From: Austropuccinia psidii
Lineage: Eukaryota; Basidiomycota; Pucciniomycetes; Pucciniales; Sphaerophragmiaceae
Length of the DNA stretch: 64,000 nt
Reading direction: 5' to 3'
Assembly (NCBI GenBank): GCA_023105745.1
Contig: JALGQZ010000016.1
Span: 26,157,154 to 26,221,153, forward strand
The notes under the pieces were generated by a model. That model did not search any database and was not told the DNA's origin. It worked only from the letters and a program-made list of their open reading frames with translations. Shown here piece by piece: positions 38,595-51,600 of the stretch (position 1 is the stretch's first letter; each line of letters starts with the position of its first letter). Both the position numbers and the translations under genes were made by a program.

Positions 38595-40770
38595 TGTAAG
38601 GTTTGTCTATGAAACTCTTGATAATGGTAACAAGTATCAAGAGTACTTTGACTGTAATCAGTAGAAAATATGATATAATTAAGAATTATAACCACAAATT
38701 TATATAATTATATATGAAAAAAAGAAATTTAGTTATTATTCAATAATTTAATAATAAGAAAATAATTAATAATTGTAATAAATTATAATTATTCTATTCT
38801 TGTTATAGTCACTGACAGATATAACAATAAGAAGTGTAAAGCTCTTAATGATACAAATAAATGTGGAAAGTATTAATATTTATCCACTTTTAAATAATAT
38901 AAGAATATTATTTATAAAATAAATTATCACATGCACTATGTAGAGATAATTCTTATAGAAAAATTCTATAAAAAAAACTAATACTAGATAAAAAAAAGGT
39001 ATAGAAATTTAAATAAAACTCACTTATAATATTTATTTAATAAAACAAGTCAGAAAACAACAGTTATTATATTAAATGATGATTATAGGTTAAAAACATA
39101 CCAAAGATCAATATTTTGAAACATAAAACAATGTTCTATGATAAAAAGTATGAGTAAAGAGCTGTTAAGAGGAATTTGTGGATTTTAAAAGATATTTAAG
39201 AGAATAATTTTATATAATTAAATATATTATAGATTATTAAAACAAGAATATGAATTCTATGATTCCAATTCTTTAAATTTAAATTTAATGAAGAATAAAA
39301 TAATTAAGAGTTACTTTAATAATAAGATTTTATATTTAATAAAACTTTACCTGTTTAAATGTCTAATATGATTGGAATGATGATGAATATTGACAAAAAC
39401 AGTGATGAATAGACTCTTTTTATGTCTACATAGAAGCTCTCATGATTAATGATGGATATAGAGGGCGTGCTCAGGTCAAAACTGCAAAAACATACTTGAA
39501 AATAAGGTTCTTAACTTAAGGTAACTTATTTTTAATTCCAATTTAAAGTTACCAGTGCTATTATTAACTCCAAGGAGCTTTTATCCCCTTTTGAATTAAT
39601 AATTCTAAATTTTAATATGAATTAAGTATATATATATTAAAGTTTATCAGATGAACAACTTAAAAATAGAGTTTCAAGAAAAAAATCTCTTAAGCTCAAT
39701 TTTTAATTAATTTTTAAAGAAATCTTAATTTTCTTTAAGTATAATTAAAAGGATAACTTTTCAGGCTAATTACCGATAGAACATGTTTATAAAAGATACT
39801 CAGAATTCAATTTATACACTTATAATATTAATATGTAAGTTGTGTGAAAATTTCAAGCAAATTCATTAAGAATTGTATTTTTAATGAATTTATGAAGTTA
39901 TTTCTATTTTTCCACATAAAATTGCAATACACACTAAACCTTAAATTTTGATAAGGTTTTAATGCTTGTAACCTTAAAGCTTGAAGCTTATTTAAGCTAT
40001 TTAAGCTTAATCAAGTTTTGACAGTTCTTAAAACTTCAATTTCAAGCCTGCATATTGGGATTTACCCTTTGGCAGCTTGAAATTCCTGTCCAAATTGGGA
40101 TAAAACCAGTTTAAACTTTGATGTTGGATCAAAGTCTAATCTTAAAGTTTAAATAAGGTTGAAAATCCTTCAATACAGGTGGAAAACCTTAATTGAATCC
40201 TTGCAGATCCAAAAAGCTGGGTATGCCAGCTCTGTTTGGTCTTTTTCCTTTGTCCCACCATTTTGTGTGGATTTTGCCTTTTTATTTATTTAAAGCCATA
40301 CTATGACCTTAAAAACCTTTAAATTGTGTTCACACAGGTTTTACATTCTTTATGGAAAATCCTTAGCCAATTCAGTAAATATACACAACACCATAATTTT
40401 AACTAAAATTTTGGTATGTTTGCATAAACCTTATGCAACTTTGAATTTAAGCTTATTTAAGTTAAATTTAACAATTTTAAAAAAATGCTAAAAAATTTGA
40501 AATTTTGCTATGAGATTCTTAAATCTTCTAATAAGTTAAGAAATATTCATTTTTGGGTATAACACCCTATGGGTCTACCCTAAGTTATTTTTGAAGTAGA
40601 ATCCAAAGATGACATAATAATTATAACTTTGTTTCTCCAAAAAAAATTATACTTATTTTTTGTCATTTTTCTTTTAAATTTAGTTGGTAAGTCTTTTTAA
40701 GACCAAATCAACAGTGTATAATTTTATTTGTGGCATTATGGGTGTGTCACACATACCTCACAGGCTTACA
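38595..40770 (-). repeat. Gypsy-2 3' LTR (2,176 bp)
   Basis: Bounded by TGTAAGG (38595) and GGCTTACA (40770), the reversed ends of a Gypsy-1-like LTR. The first 300 bases align with the stub at 62979-63254 (shared AGTATCAAGAGTACT...GACTGT...CAGTAGAAAATAT). The outer flank 38590-38594 is CTGTG; the matching duplication cannot be checked because the other end is outside the window. Confidence 0.88.
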
Positions 40771-40816
40771 TTCCCTACCACCAAAAAAAACTGTATTATG
40801 ATTTTCATTTAGTAGT

Positions 40817-43800
40817 TTACCCCCAATTTATTTGGGGGGATATAATCCACTGTCCAACCTCTCTACTTTTACCTTTTAAAGTATTCAAAGCACACAATTC
40901 AAACTTATTATTGAGGAATTGGTCTTCTCTCATGTCCAAACCTTCTGAGAAATGTTTGGGAATCAGGTATTTTACTTTCTGAAAGCCACTCATCTTCATG
41001 TTGTGGGCTTCTGTACCTGACCAAGGATTATCTTTCATTTTTCCCCTAAGTCTCCTTTCTTTTAAGACTTTTAGTACCTTTTCCTCTAGACTTTGATCCA
41101 GTGGTGGTAATTCTAAGGGTGTTTCATTTCTCAAAGGAAATAATTCCTTACCACTTGAAGTGTAATGCTTTACAAGACTGACAGGGAAAGTTGGATGTTT
41201 GTTTTCCAATTCTGCTGAAAGCTCTACTGGTACTGAATTTTTCCCATGAAGGGCTTTAATAATAAATGGTCCTGCAAAAAAAAATTCCAGTTTCTTTGGG
41301 CCTTTAATATTTTTAAAGTCAAAGGTTGAAACTAGTATTAAATCCTCTACTTTGAGCTCTGGAGCTTTATGACTTTTATCCCACTTTAGTTTATCATATT
41401 CAAAGGCATCTTTCATGATTTGATTTGCATGATGCCTCACTTTATCAAGAAGTAGCTTGAAGCTTGAAGAAGTTGGATGAATATCAAATAAGTCTTTCTT
41501 CAAAGTATCAACTGGAAGTTTGGGATTCCATCCTTTTTCCAACATTGCAGGAGTCTTGCCTGTTGAAGCATGGATAGAAGTCTTGTGGGCTAACTCCAAT
41601 TATGGTATAAGTGTACACCAGTAATGATTGAATACATCAGAATCTTTAAGCTCCAGGCAATAAGCACAAAATCTTCTGATCATTTCCTCAAGGTTCTGAA
41701 TCATTCTTTCTGCCAAACCATCAGTCTGTGAATGGGAAGCTGTGGAGAAAGATAGGTTTGTACCTAAAAGCTTATGTAAATTTTTCCATAAGACTGATGT
41801 AAATTTTGGGTCTCTATCACTAATGATATTTTTAAAAAGACCAGTATGAGGTATTACCCTATTCCAAATTAAAAGAGCAGTATCCATAGCTGTGTCATCT
41901 TTATGACATGGTAGAAAGATTGGAGTTTTTCTGTACCTGTCTACAATGACAAGGCATGCATTGTAACTTTTTTCACCACCAGGTGGTAAGGCAGTTACCA
42001 AATCCATATGAACCACTTCCCATGGGGTACTTGGTTCTTGGATATGAATCATTAAGCCAAATCTTTTACCAGTAGCTTCATTGGCCTTCTGACACCTGTC
42101 ACAATTGTGACAGTATTCAATGACATCTTTTCTCCAAGATGGACACCAAGCACATGTCTTATTTCTTTCCATTGTTCTGTCTTCAGACAGATTTCCAGAA
42201 TAGATGTTCTCATGGCACTCTAGTAATACTGTGTTAATTAACATTCTACTACATAAGACCATTACACATGTGTGTTTAGACCTATGATATAAAATACCAT
42301 AAAACAAATGAAATCTTCCATTGTCATATGATGATCTCCATATATCATCCAAAGAATTAGCTAAAGCTGCACCTTTGCAATCTTTGTCAAGTAGAGAAGT
42401 AAGAATATGGAAATTTTTATCTTTCTTATAGCTTTCTCTAACTTATTCAAAGAGTTTTTTTCCACATCTGTGATGTTGATTCCTTCAATTGGAATTTGAG
42501 GTTCTGCAGTTGCAGGAACATATGCAGGATTATCAGGTGTATTAGGTAATTCCCATCTACTCAAGCCATCATAATTCTTTTGAATATTTCCAGCTTTATG
42601 TACTATGGTCATATTGCCTCTATACTCCTGTATAGCAATATGCCATCTTAACATGTGTCTGTTAGGTTTTTTCATGTTAATAAGTGATTTCACTGCATTA
42701 AAATCATTGATGACTTCAAAATAACTACCATAAAGATGATAATGTAGTTTTTCCAAAGCCCAAACAAGTAAAAGGCACCCCATTTGGCTTGCTCCATACC
42801 TGGCCTCTGTAGGTTTAATTTGTCTTGAAATAAAACAAACTCAACCTTCATAAGGGTTGTCATTTACAATTTGAACTTGATGAAGAGCTGCACTTAAAAC
42901 TTCACCACATGCATAAATATACAGCTTGAAAGGAAATTTCCAGTCTGGCATCAATAACAATGTTGCATTGGTTAAGGCATACATTATTTTATCATCTGCT
43001 TTAATCCTTCCTTGTGTCATTTCAAAGACAGTTTTCTTGTCACAAATTCTGTACAATGATCTGGCATGGATTGCAAAATCTTTGAGTTGTTTCTCATAAT
43101 AACTGACAAACCCTAAAAAAGACATCATTTCTTTCTTGCTTTGGGGTATTGGTTTCAGTAATAGTTCAGGCACTTTTTTTTATCAACACCAAGGCTTAGT
43201 CCTGAAACTACATGTCCTAGAGTTTTTAATTCATTAAATCCAAACTTGCATTTTTTGAGTGATATTTTCATGTTCACTTGAATAATTTTCTTAAATACTA
43301 ATGAAAGTCTCTCCAAATGCAATTTCAAGGCTTCTGAACAAATAATAATGTCATCAATATAAATGATTAATCACCCCTCTGATAATTCATGTGGGAGAAT
43401 GGTATTCATCATTCTTTGATAATTAGAGGGTTAATTTTTAATCCCAAAAGGCATCCTCAAGTATTCTTAAACTATACAATGGGAAATAATTCTCAAAGGT
43501 TTCCTAGCATGAGGTTTCAAAACATTCTTGTAGAAACCTTTAAGGGAATCCATGGAAGTGATGAATATTTCTTGGGATAATTGAGTTGAATTCTCATGGA
43601 TTATAAGAATTGGGTACCTATCTGGATTAGTATAGGTATTAAATGCTCTAAAATAAACAGCCATACTTGGTTTATCATTATGCCAAGTAATTATTACAGG
43701 GGTTGTTACTTCTACTTCCTCATTGTGTCTAAATTTTCCAAGGACTCCCAGTTTCATCAGCTCATTGATATGAGATTCTAATGCTTCTCTATCCCTGGGG

Positions 43801-44781
43801 CTAGCTGGGTAAGCTGGTCTTCTTAATAGTGGAGGGTAAGGTCTTTCCACATTAAGCAAAATGTCCACTTCATGTCCTTTGATAGCTCCAAGTGGTTCAT
43901 TATTAGAAGAAAAGGCTTCCCTGTATTGAAATAGAATTTCAATAAGTTCTTCCTTCATCTCCAATGTTAATGCAGGGCTAATTTGTGCTTCAATCAATTG
44001 ATCTGACACAAATTTTTCCTTATTAACATTTTTTACTTGTCTTATGACAGTTATTTTTCTTTTTTCTGGAGGAAAAGCAAATTTTTGCCTTTTATTTTCC
44101 CCTATAGTGAAATATCTGTCTTTATGAGTATTAATATCAACTCAATAAATATTAGGATAATCATTCCCAAGTATAAGATTTTGTGAAGTGCAGTTATTCA
44201 TAACAAAAAATTCAACTTTCAGTCTGATACTTCCTGCAGGGTGCGGAGATATCATTTCTTCCTCAATAATGCCCAAAGGGTGCATATTTTGGCTAACACT
44301 GCTGAGCCTTATACCTTCACTTGGAATTGATTGGTATTTCCAATTAGTATAAATTTTGTCAAGATAATTCTTCCCAACACAAGTTCATAAAGCTCCTAAG
44401 TCAATATGTATCTTGGCTTCTTTGTTGCTTATCACAATATTAGTGATGCAAGATGATCCAGCTGTATAGCCTTTACCTCTGGCAGGTTTGGTTCTTTGCA
44501 TTTTAGCATCTTGAACATGTATGAGATCCATACATTCATCACTGTACTGTGGTAAGTGATTATGCACTTCTGTGACCTCAATGGAAAAATTAATGTTTTC
44601 TATACTAAGTTTATCTGGCAGTTCTTCTTCTTCAGAAGGTTCAGAATCACTTTCATGTAAGGATATGTCATATGTTTCTTTTTGTCTTCAAATTTTCCAA
44701 TTTCTATCTCATTGATTCTTGTCATTTTTGGACAAGTATTTGCCAAATGAGATTTACTTCTACATTTATGACATTTCATAG
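40817..44781 (-). pseudogene. Gypsy-2 pol remnant (zinc knuckle to chromodomain)
   Basis: Fragments in Ty3 order, reading leftward: CCHC zinc knuckle beside 44781; protease region near 44400, where the DTG motif of Gypsy-1 is replaced by DLG; reverse transcriptase 43180-44009, with YIDD at 43350-43361 just after an in-frame stop; end of RT and RNase H 42361-43173; integrase 41600-42352, including the SDRDPKF and AERMIQ motifs; and the integrase C-terminus plus a frameshifted chromodomain 40817-41599. Frame breaks or stops fall near 44385, 44010, 43466, 43180, 42840, 42353 and 41600. Residues otherwise follow Gypsy-1 closely (for example [20 protein letters not shown]). The lost protease motif and stops mean it cannot make functional enzyme. 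Confidence 0.9.
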
Positions 44782-46133
44782 TGTGGTATTCCATACCTTA
44801 ATGGCCCAGTTTCAAGTGAAATTTTATTTATAAGGCTATAAAATTGAAGAAATAACAAAGAAAAATCAATAATTAATCAATTATAACAGAGGAATTAAGC
44901 AATAAAATGGATTTAAATTCATCAATATGTATAAACCCATAAGCAAATACTGGAAGAATGGTCCATTTGATTACAAGCATAACAATAAAATAAGGAAAGG
45001 AAAAAGACAAGTTAGCAAGAATGTTTAAGTTACCAGTGAAAAGGGGTAATGTAACACTCAAGTTACCCAAGCTCTGCTCAACCATTGGATTACTCAGCAA
45101 TGCAGTTATTAAACTGAGGACAGTTCAATAAGGAAGAAATTAAAACTGTATTAATCAACAGTCACAAGACAGAAAGAATAAAATCAATTAATTTATGCAA
45201 GGAAAATCCATCAAAAAACCTTAAATTACACAGCATATCTGTGGAAATACAAGCACAGCCACCTGATAAGCCAGTAAATAGAAATTAAAAACAGAATTAA
45301 GTTAGATAAAGAAAAGAATAAACTCATACAGGACAAATAGAATCCCCACAATACACAGCATTCTCAACCTACAGCTCAAACAGTGCACAGACCTATGGTG
45401 CAATAGCTGTACAAAATCATCTCAACCCACCAAGATATGGTGCAACAAACCAAACAAATGGTGCAATACCTTCAATAAATGACACCATCCAAAGTTCCTC
45501 AGCAAAGAAAGTTTAGCCATATTACATAATCATGCATAAAAAAGTTGCAATCAACTGAAGATAAGGTGCAATATCTTAATCAAATGACACCATCTCAAAA
45601 TTACTCACCAGCCCAATTCCCTCAAAGCTGTGCATAATAAAATTAAAGTTTAATTAAAATATAAATGAAGCTTCAGAAATGGTGCAATATACCTGTCAGG
45701 ATGAAACTATGAAAGAGTGGTAATGTAGGCTATTTACAACTCAAACTATGTTTGTGACACGGTAAAAATGCTTTAAGAAGGTTTTGAGATGATTAAAAAT
45801 AAATTTAAAGGGCTTTACTATAGTGGTTATAGTGGTGGTGAGCACTGTTGAAAGCCCTGGGTGCAGCTTTATCTGTTGGGTTACAATAATAAAAGACTAC
45901 AATAGTTAAAACTGATAATTATACCTGATTATTAACCAAGAGTAAAACTGTTTTTGACAGTTTACTATGTAGGTTATTCAAGAGCAGGATGAGGAAAGGC
46001 TTTTGACTGTGAAAAGCCCTCCTTTTATCCTGAAATTGAGGTGGAAAGGCTGCTAGACCTTTCCACGTAGAGGAAGTGAAGATTTTTCACTCTCTATGAC
46101 AGGCTTGTGGTTTGCAAACAACCTGTATATATA

Positions 46134-46195
46134 CCCTGTATTGGGCTCAGATGTGGTTTTGAAACCACATCTGGGCGGATTTCACCAATACAGGG
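46134..46195. repeat. Nested palindrome in the family C LTR
   Basis: Inner arms CAGATGTGGTTT (46148-46159) and AAACCACATCTG (46162-46173) are perfect with a 2-base loop. They sit inside outer perfect arms CCCTGTATTGG (46134-46144) and CCAATACAGGG (46185-46195), forming a two-storey hairpin. Confidence 0.9.
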
Positions 46196-46291
46196 TGAAA
46201 ATTTTCATCTGGGGACCTCACAGCCTGATTCTGACGTGTATGACGCGTAGGATGCTGTACAGAAGCTGTATGGGACCCCAGTATTGACTGA

Positions 46292-46370
46292 AATATGAGG
46301 TGTTGAAGTAAAAACATGCTTCTTCGTCTATTTTACACCTCATATTCATGGTTATGGGATATTATCCCAT
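46292..46370. repeat. Two further palindromes in the family C LTR
   Basis: AATATGAGGTGT (46292-46303) pairs with ACACCTCATATT (46335-46346). Immediately after it, ATGGGAT (46354-46360) pairs with ATCCCAT (46364-46370) across three bases. Confidence 0.88.
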
Positions 46371-46415
46371 GGTAAGGCTGTATATGACAGCAGGTGGGAT
46401 TTTGACCTTAAAATG

Positions 46416-46985
46416 GTCATAACTCTGTCAGTTTTTGATATATCAAGCTCAAAATTGGTTCATTGAATAGCTCTGTATGAGCTCTACACAATGGTACCCA
46501 AGTTGACATGGTTATCATTAAATATGACAAAGCTATCCAATGTACAAGTATTTTTGTACATTGGTGTGGTCTGGGCAAAAGCTGTATTATGCTTGTTTGG
46601 CCAATAACTTCTGTTGTAGTTGAGCTATGAGGAAATGGATGGCACCATCAGATAGCCCTGATTGTGCTCTTTCCAAAAAGACCCCACTTTGAGTATCTCA
46701 CACTAAAACTGTAAAAGTTAGATGAGAGGTGAATGTTTTGTTCACCCTTATTTGGTCTGAATTTGACCATAACTCAAGTAATACTGGTGCTAGCTCAGTT
46801 TGGCTAGCACCATTAGATAGCCCTGGCTTAGAGATTCACTTTAGATACCCATTTGATGGGGTTAAGCATCTCCTTCTAGATTTTAGATGAGAGGTGAAAA
46901 TTAAGGTTTATGCTCAGCAATAACTTTGAGCAGGAATAACTTTGTTATTTCTTGTCCTATGGTGATGGGACTTATATTTTCAGAA
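46416..46985. repeat. Imperfect tandem modules of about 160 bp in the family C LTR
   Basis: Related modules each open with (C/T)(A/C)ATAACT-like sequence. GCACCATxAGATAGCCCTG occurs near 46650 and 46807, TTAGATGAGAGGTGAA near 46718 and 46882. A perfect 11-bp inverted pair, CCAATGTACAA/TTGTACATTGG, lies at 46537-46564. Copies are diverged. Confidence 0.65.
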
Positions 46986-47339
46986 AGAGGTGAGTTTCCT
47001 CTTTCTTTTGATACCTTTTGAGCTAATTTGGCTCAGCTCCATGTTTTGGTGGTATCTTGGCTATACCATTGGTTTAGGGTATTTTGGCTGTCATGCTTGT
47101 GCTCTGGTTTTGAGTCACAGGCTGACAATACCAAACATATGGTGCAATATCTTGATCAAGTGACACCATCTCAAAATTCCTCACCAGCAAAAACATCTCA
47201 GATTATATAATCATACATAAATTGGTGCAAAAAACCAAACAAATGATATCTCACCACTATAAAGAAATTATCCCAGCCAAAAGAAGTGAAAAATTCTAAG
47301 TCCCTTGTTTTTGAGTGCCTCTATGGAGGGCCCAAAGAA

Positions 47340-47348
47340 TATAAATAG
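47340..47348 (+). promoter_or_regulatory. TATA box of the LARD-3 LTR
   Basis: TATAAATAG is followed about 10-35 bases later by a CT-rich initiator-like stretch. The 3' LTR has TATAAAAAG at the equivalent 59482-59490. Confidence 0.6.
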
Positions 47349-48256
47349 AGGTCCTCTCTCCCTCATTTTTTACTTTTTTCCCCATGAATGAATCCAATTA
47401 GTTATATACCAAGAAGGAGAATAACTATTCATCCCTTACTAGTAGGTCAATCTAGTTATTTTATTAAAGTATTATAGACTTACAACTTTAATTCATAGTG
47501 ATTTCTAATTAATAGTAGTTAACAGAAGGTCTACTTAATATTATTAATCCACCCTATGTTTAAATTATTAGTCTTATAATTATAATACTATCAATAATAC
47601 TCATAATATTGAGTTTATCCCCATAACCTTTACATTATAAAGGAAAAATAGTCTTATTATATCTTCATATTAAAAAAAAACCAACCTTACAACTATATAT
47701 TATTATATATAAAAAAGCCCTACCCCTATATTATATTACATCACTTAGATATCTAACAAACATCCACTCTATATTTAATAAAATCTTACTAATAAATTAT
47801 TAAGGGTCTTATTATTAGATTATATTAACAATTAACCTCTCAAACCATTAAGTACTATAACATATATAACATCAAATTGAGCTTACCCCTTAAAATATAT
47901 ATTATTACTATTATATTAAATCAACCTCTTATAATATTGAGGTCTTACCCTTAAAATTATCTTATATTATTATTTGAAAATTATATTTTATATTTTTTTT
48001 AACTTATAAGTTACTTATCTGATTATTGAATAGGTCTGATAGATACTGCTAAAAAGTCTTCTCTAGTTGTAAAGCCACAATCTTAAATATTGATTTGTGA
48101 GCTCTGTAGGGAGATTGTTTAGTATATTCAGAGGGGCAGCTAAAACACCATTAGCACCCTTGGTTACAGGATTATTTCAGAAATTCAAAACTGTTTACCT
48201 GTGATTTCCCCCTCAAGGACTGCATTATCCAATCCCACACTAAAAGGAGTTCCACA

Positions 48257-48277
48257 TCTGGTGTCCCAACAGTGGCC
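48257..48277 (+). other. LARD-3 candidate primer-binding site
   Basis: Two bases after the LTR end the sequence begins TGGTGTCCCAACAGTGG, with the TGG expected opposite a tRNA CCA end. It differs from the Gypsy-1/2 primer site. The tRNA is not identified. Confidence 0.55.
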
Positions 48278-48655
48278 TTTCAACTTCAACATTCAATAAG
48301 TAGTCAATAATAAAGGAAGAAGATAATCAAATCAACATATCTCACAAAAATAATTATCATTATCAAGAATTAACAATCAACACTCTCATACAATCTGGAA
48401 TCTGGAAACAAATCCCATTCCAAATCATCATCACCATCAAAATCCTCAAATCAATCATACCATTTTTATTATCCAGTAAAAGAAGGAACACCAGAAAATC
48501 AAACACCTCAGGATATTGATTTACTCATTTCAACACCAAGAACAGAACAAAAGGAAAAGGAAGAATTAAGGAGATTTTTCTTCAAGTTAATTCAAGAAGC
48601 AAGAAAAAACAAGAGAAGTACAAAAGAATTCAAAGGATCAGTTTATCAAGTAGAA

Positions 48656-51600
48656 ATGAATCAACAATCAACATCTGACTTCCCACCATTACCTGAAGAT
48701 ACTGTAGAAGGACAGTATGCAGAAGAAAGTGAAGAGGAAGATCAAACAGTACAAATACAAAGTCTTATGAAGCAAACGCAAGATTTATTATTAACACAAA
48801 GTAAAAAGAAAGGAAAAAGAAGGGAACAAAAATCTTACACACCTGGAGCCAGTCCAAGTGAACAAACATTACCAAGGCATGTTAGGCCTGAAGACTCACA
48901 AATATCACCTACACCTGGTCCTAGAGAAACCTCTACTCCAGTAACAGAACCAAGAACTCAAAATATTCCAAGGAGAGTTTTTGTCACTACACCTAATAAT
49001 CCAAGTCCATTACAGCAGAAGTTTACAAGACAAGAAAGACCTGTAGTTAAAATTAAAGCAAAAGATTACAATCTAAATTTTGATGGAGAAGAAGTAGAGA
49101 AATTTATCAAGAAAGTGGAAAGAATAGCTCAAATTGAAGGAGCAACAGATGAAGACCTAGCAATGCAAATGGCATTTTGGACAACAAACCAAAAGGTGAG
49201 TGATGCAATTGAAGCTATGCCAGGTTATGAAGAAGGAAATTGGACACAGCTCAGGAAAGATCTCATAACAAAATGGGGAAGAGTTGAACCTGAAAGAAGA
49301 TACAGAAAAGACTCACTAATGAAGCTTTTTAATGATACTCAAGAAGATGGAGGAATTGGTAGTCTATCACAATATAAAAAGTTTATGGGAGAATATGAAA
49401 CTATTGTTACTTACTTATTAAGATACAGGTATATTCCTCAAGATAACATGTTCCATGAAGACTTATTTGATTGTCTTTCAGCTGATATTAAAGGAGCCAT
49501 AAGTAAAGAAATGATTAAAGATAATGTCATGGTTAGAGCAGAAGATGGAGGATACCTTATACCACCTATGAAGATTCTCAAGAAGTACATTGAACAAGAA
49601 TTGGAAGCCAGAATATTAGTAACCAAAAGATTCTCATCATCAAGAGATACAGGAAGGAATTTTACTGAAAATAAAAAGAAAGCTCACTTCAAGGAGGAGG
49701 TTTTTCCAGGAATGAATGAAGCTTTTAATAAGATGAAGGAAATTACTGAATCCCTCAAAGAAAAAAAAATGGAAACTAGAAAGCAGGCACAAGGGGAAAA
49801 TGAAGATTTTAAGAAATTTATGACTCAACTGGAAGAATTGAAAAGTCTATCCAAACCTCAAATTGGTGGGGTTACCAATAATCAATCCAATAATCAACAG
49901 TCCAAGACAAGAAATGATTTTCCCCCCTTTTCACAAAGGCATGTTCCCTATGCACCAGCACAAAACATCCCAAAACCATATCTCAAATGCTATTATTGTT
50001 TGGAGGAAGGACATTCAGTGAATAGATGCAGCTACCTCTTTGAAGATCAAAATAAGAAATGGGTCAGCAGACAAGGAGGAGGATTTTTATATCCCAATTG
50101 GCAAAGAGTTCCAACTGATGGTAAAACAGCTCCAAAGAAGTTAGTTGAAGACTTTGCAAAAGACCTAGAAGAACTCACAAAGAAAATGAAAGAAGATGAA
50201 GCTAAAGAAGCACTACCCAAACCTAATCCAATGAACATAATTCAATTAAAGAAAGATGATAGTGCAACTTCTATAGCCAAAGTTGAAAACTGGGGAAGCT
50301 GGAAACCACCAACTATTTCATCAGCCAATGAGCCACTTTTAAATAATTATGGATTAAGAAATACTAAAGAAAGAAACTCAAGAGCAGAAAATACAAACAA
50401 AGATGCTTTAAGATCACATTCAAAAGTGAAAACACCAATAAACAAAAGACCAAATATACCTGGAGCTTATATTGAAGATGAGCAAAAGGAAGAAGAGAAA
50501 ACAATTATTCCAACCAAATACAAGAAACCTCAACAGGTGCAAAATGAAAAGGAAATACCTCTACAGGAACCTAAAGGTGATCAAACTGAAAATAATCAAG
50601 AACCAATGAAGAAAGTCAATGAAAGGAAAATTGTTAAGGAAGAAAAATTAGATATTCAAGAAATTATGGCACAAATTATCAAAAAGGTATTGGATCAGAA
50701 AATAAATCTTACCTTGGAACAAATTTTAGTCATGTCACCAAAGTTTTTTACTCAATTAAAGAACCTGTCAGAGGAAGAGAAAAGATCTATTAATTCAATT
50801 GATACAAAGGAAATTCAAACCAAACTCATAAATCATCATCTGGGTAATTATGAACAGCCAAAATTACATTATGCCTGTCCATTAGGATTTATGCAAGTAT
50901 ATTTAGGGGAAGAAGGACATGAAATAATGGCATTAGTTGATACAGGATCAGAATTGAATATAATACCAGAAGATTCAGAAATCAAAGCAGGACTTACCAC
51001 AAGAAGCCTTAACATGAATTTAAGGGGAATTGGTGGGCATTGTACCTCAATAGTTGGATTAGCAGAATTTACTCCAATCACTTTAGTCACTGGGGAAGAA
51101 AGAAATATACATCTTTTTGTAGCAAGAGGAGCAGTTCACACAGTACTGGGAAGGCCTTTCCTTGCAGATAATAACATAAGATTAGACTTTTCTCAACAGA
51201 AAGGGGAAATATTCAGCTACATAGAGCCAGATGGAAGAAGACTTTGCTTACCAATTTTTTCACCACAGAAAGTAGGATGGAGAGAAGACCCACCAGCAGG
51301 AATGGAAACATGTGCAGTTTCTCAATTGGAATATTGGCAAGAATTACCAAAAGAGAATGAATTAAAGCCCAAAAACCAAGACAAGTTTCAGGAAAATTCT
51401 CATCAAGTACTTGATAGTGAAGAAGTGAAGGATTCCAAAGACAAAGTGAAAATTGATGAGGAATTAGCTCCAATTAATACAGAAGAATTCAATTCAAAGA
51501 TTAAAGAACAAAACCCTTCAGGAATTTTAGCCTCAAGAAAAGGAAATGGAAATACTTGTAGCCAAATTGCTCAAGCCATCAAAAGTTATAACTTCAAGAA

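Larger units (their letters stand above)
45694..47127 (+). mobile_element. Solo LTR (family C) nested in the LARD-3 5' LTR
   Basis: A 1,434-bp segment absent from the 3' LTR begins TGTCAG and ends CTGACA (perfect 6-bp inverted termini), flanked by ATACC at 45689-45693 and 47128-47132. It has the size and ends of an LTR and no coding region, so it is a solo LTR or an LTR-like non-coding element. The strand is arbitrary. It is unusually rich in palindromes and internal repeats and less AT-rich than the surroundings. Confidence 0.88.
44782..48256 (+). repeat. LARD-3 5' LTR, interrupted by a solo LTR
   Basis: 3,475 bp including the nested insertion 45694-47127 plus its 5-bp duplication; the LTR proper is about 2,036 bp. 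The U3 part repeats the motif GGTGCAA at 45397, 45439, 45460, 45565, 45682, 47141 and 47224, several times inside longer repeated blocks followed by TGACACCATCTCAAAATTxC. Confidence 0.92.

Noticed and set aside
44873..45100. 75-codon minus-strand frame, repeated at 58454-58681
   Set aside because: It occurs twice because it lies in both LTRs of LARD-3; no protein features.
45397..45700. CRISPR-like or spaced repeats from the GGTGCAA motif
   Set aside because: Spacing is irregular, copies diverge and the context is a eukaryotic LTR.
46096..46287. 63-codon frame in the family C solo LTR
   Set aside because: Produced by the palindrome-rich sequence; no similarity to known proteins that I recognise.
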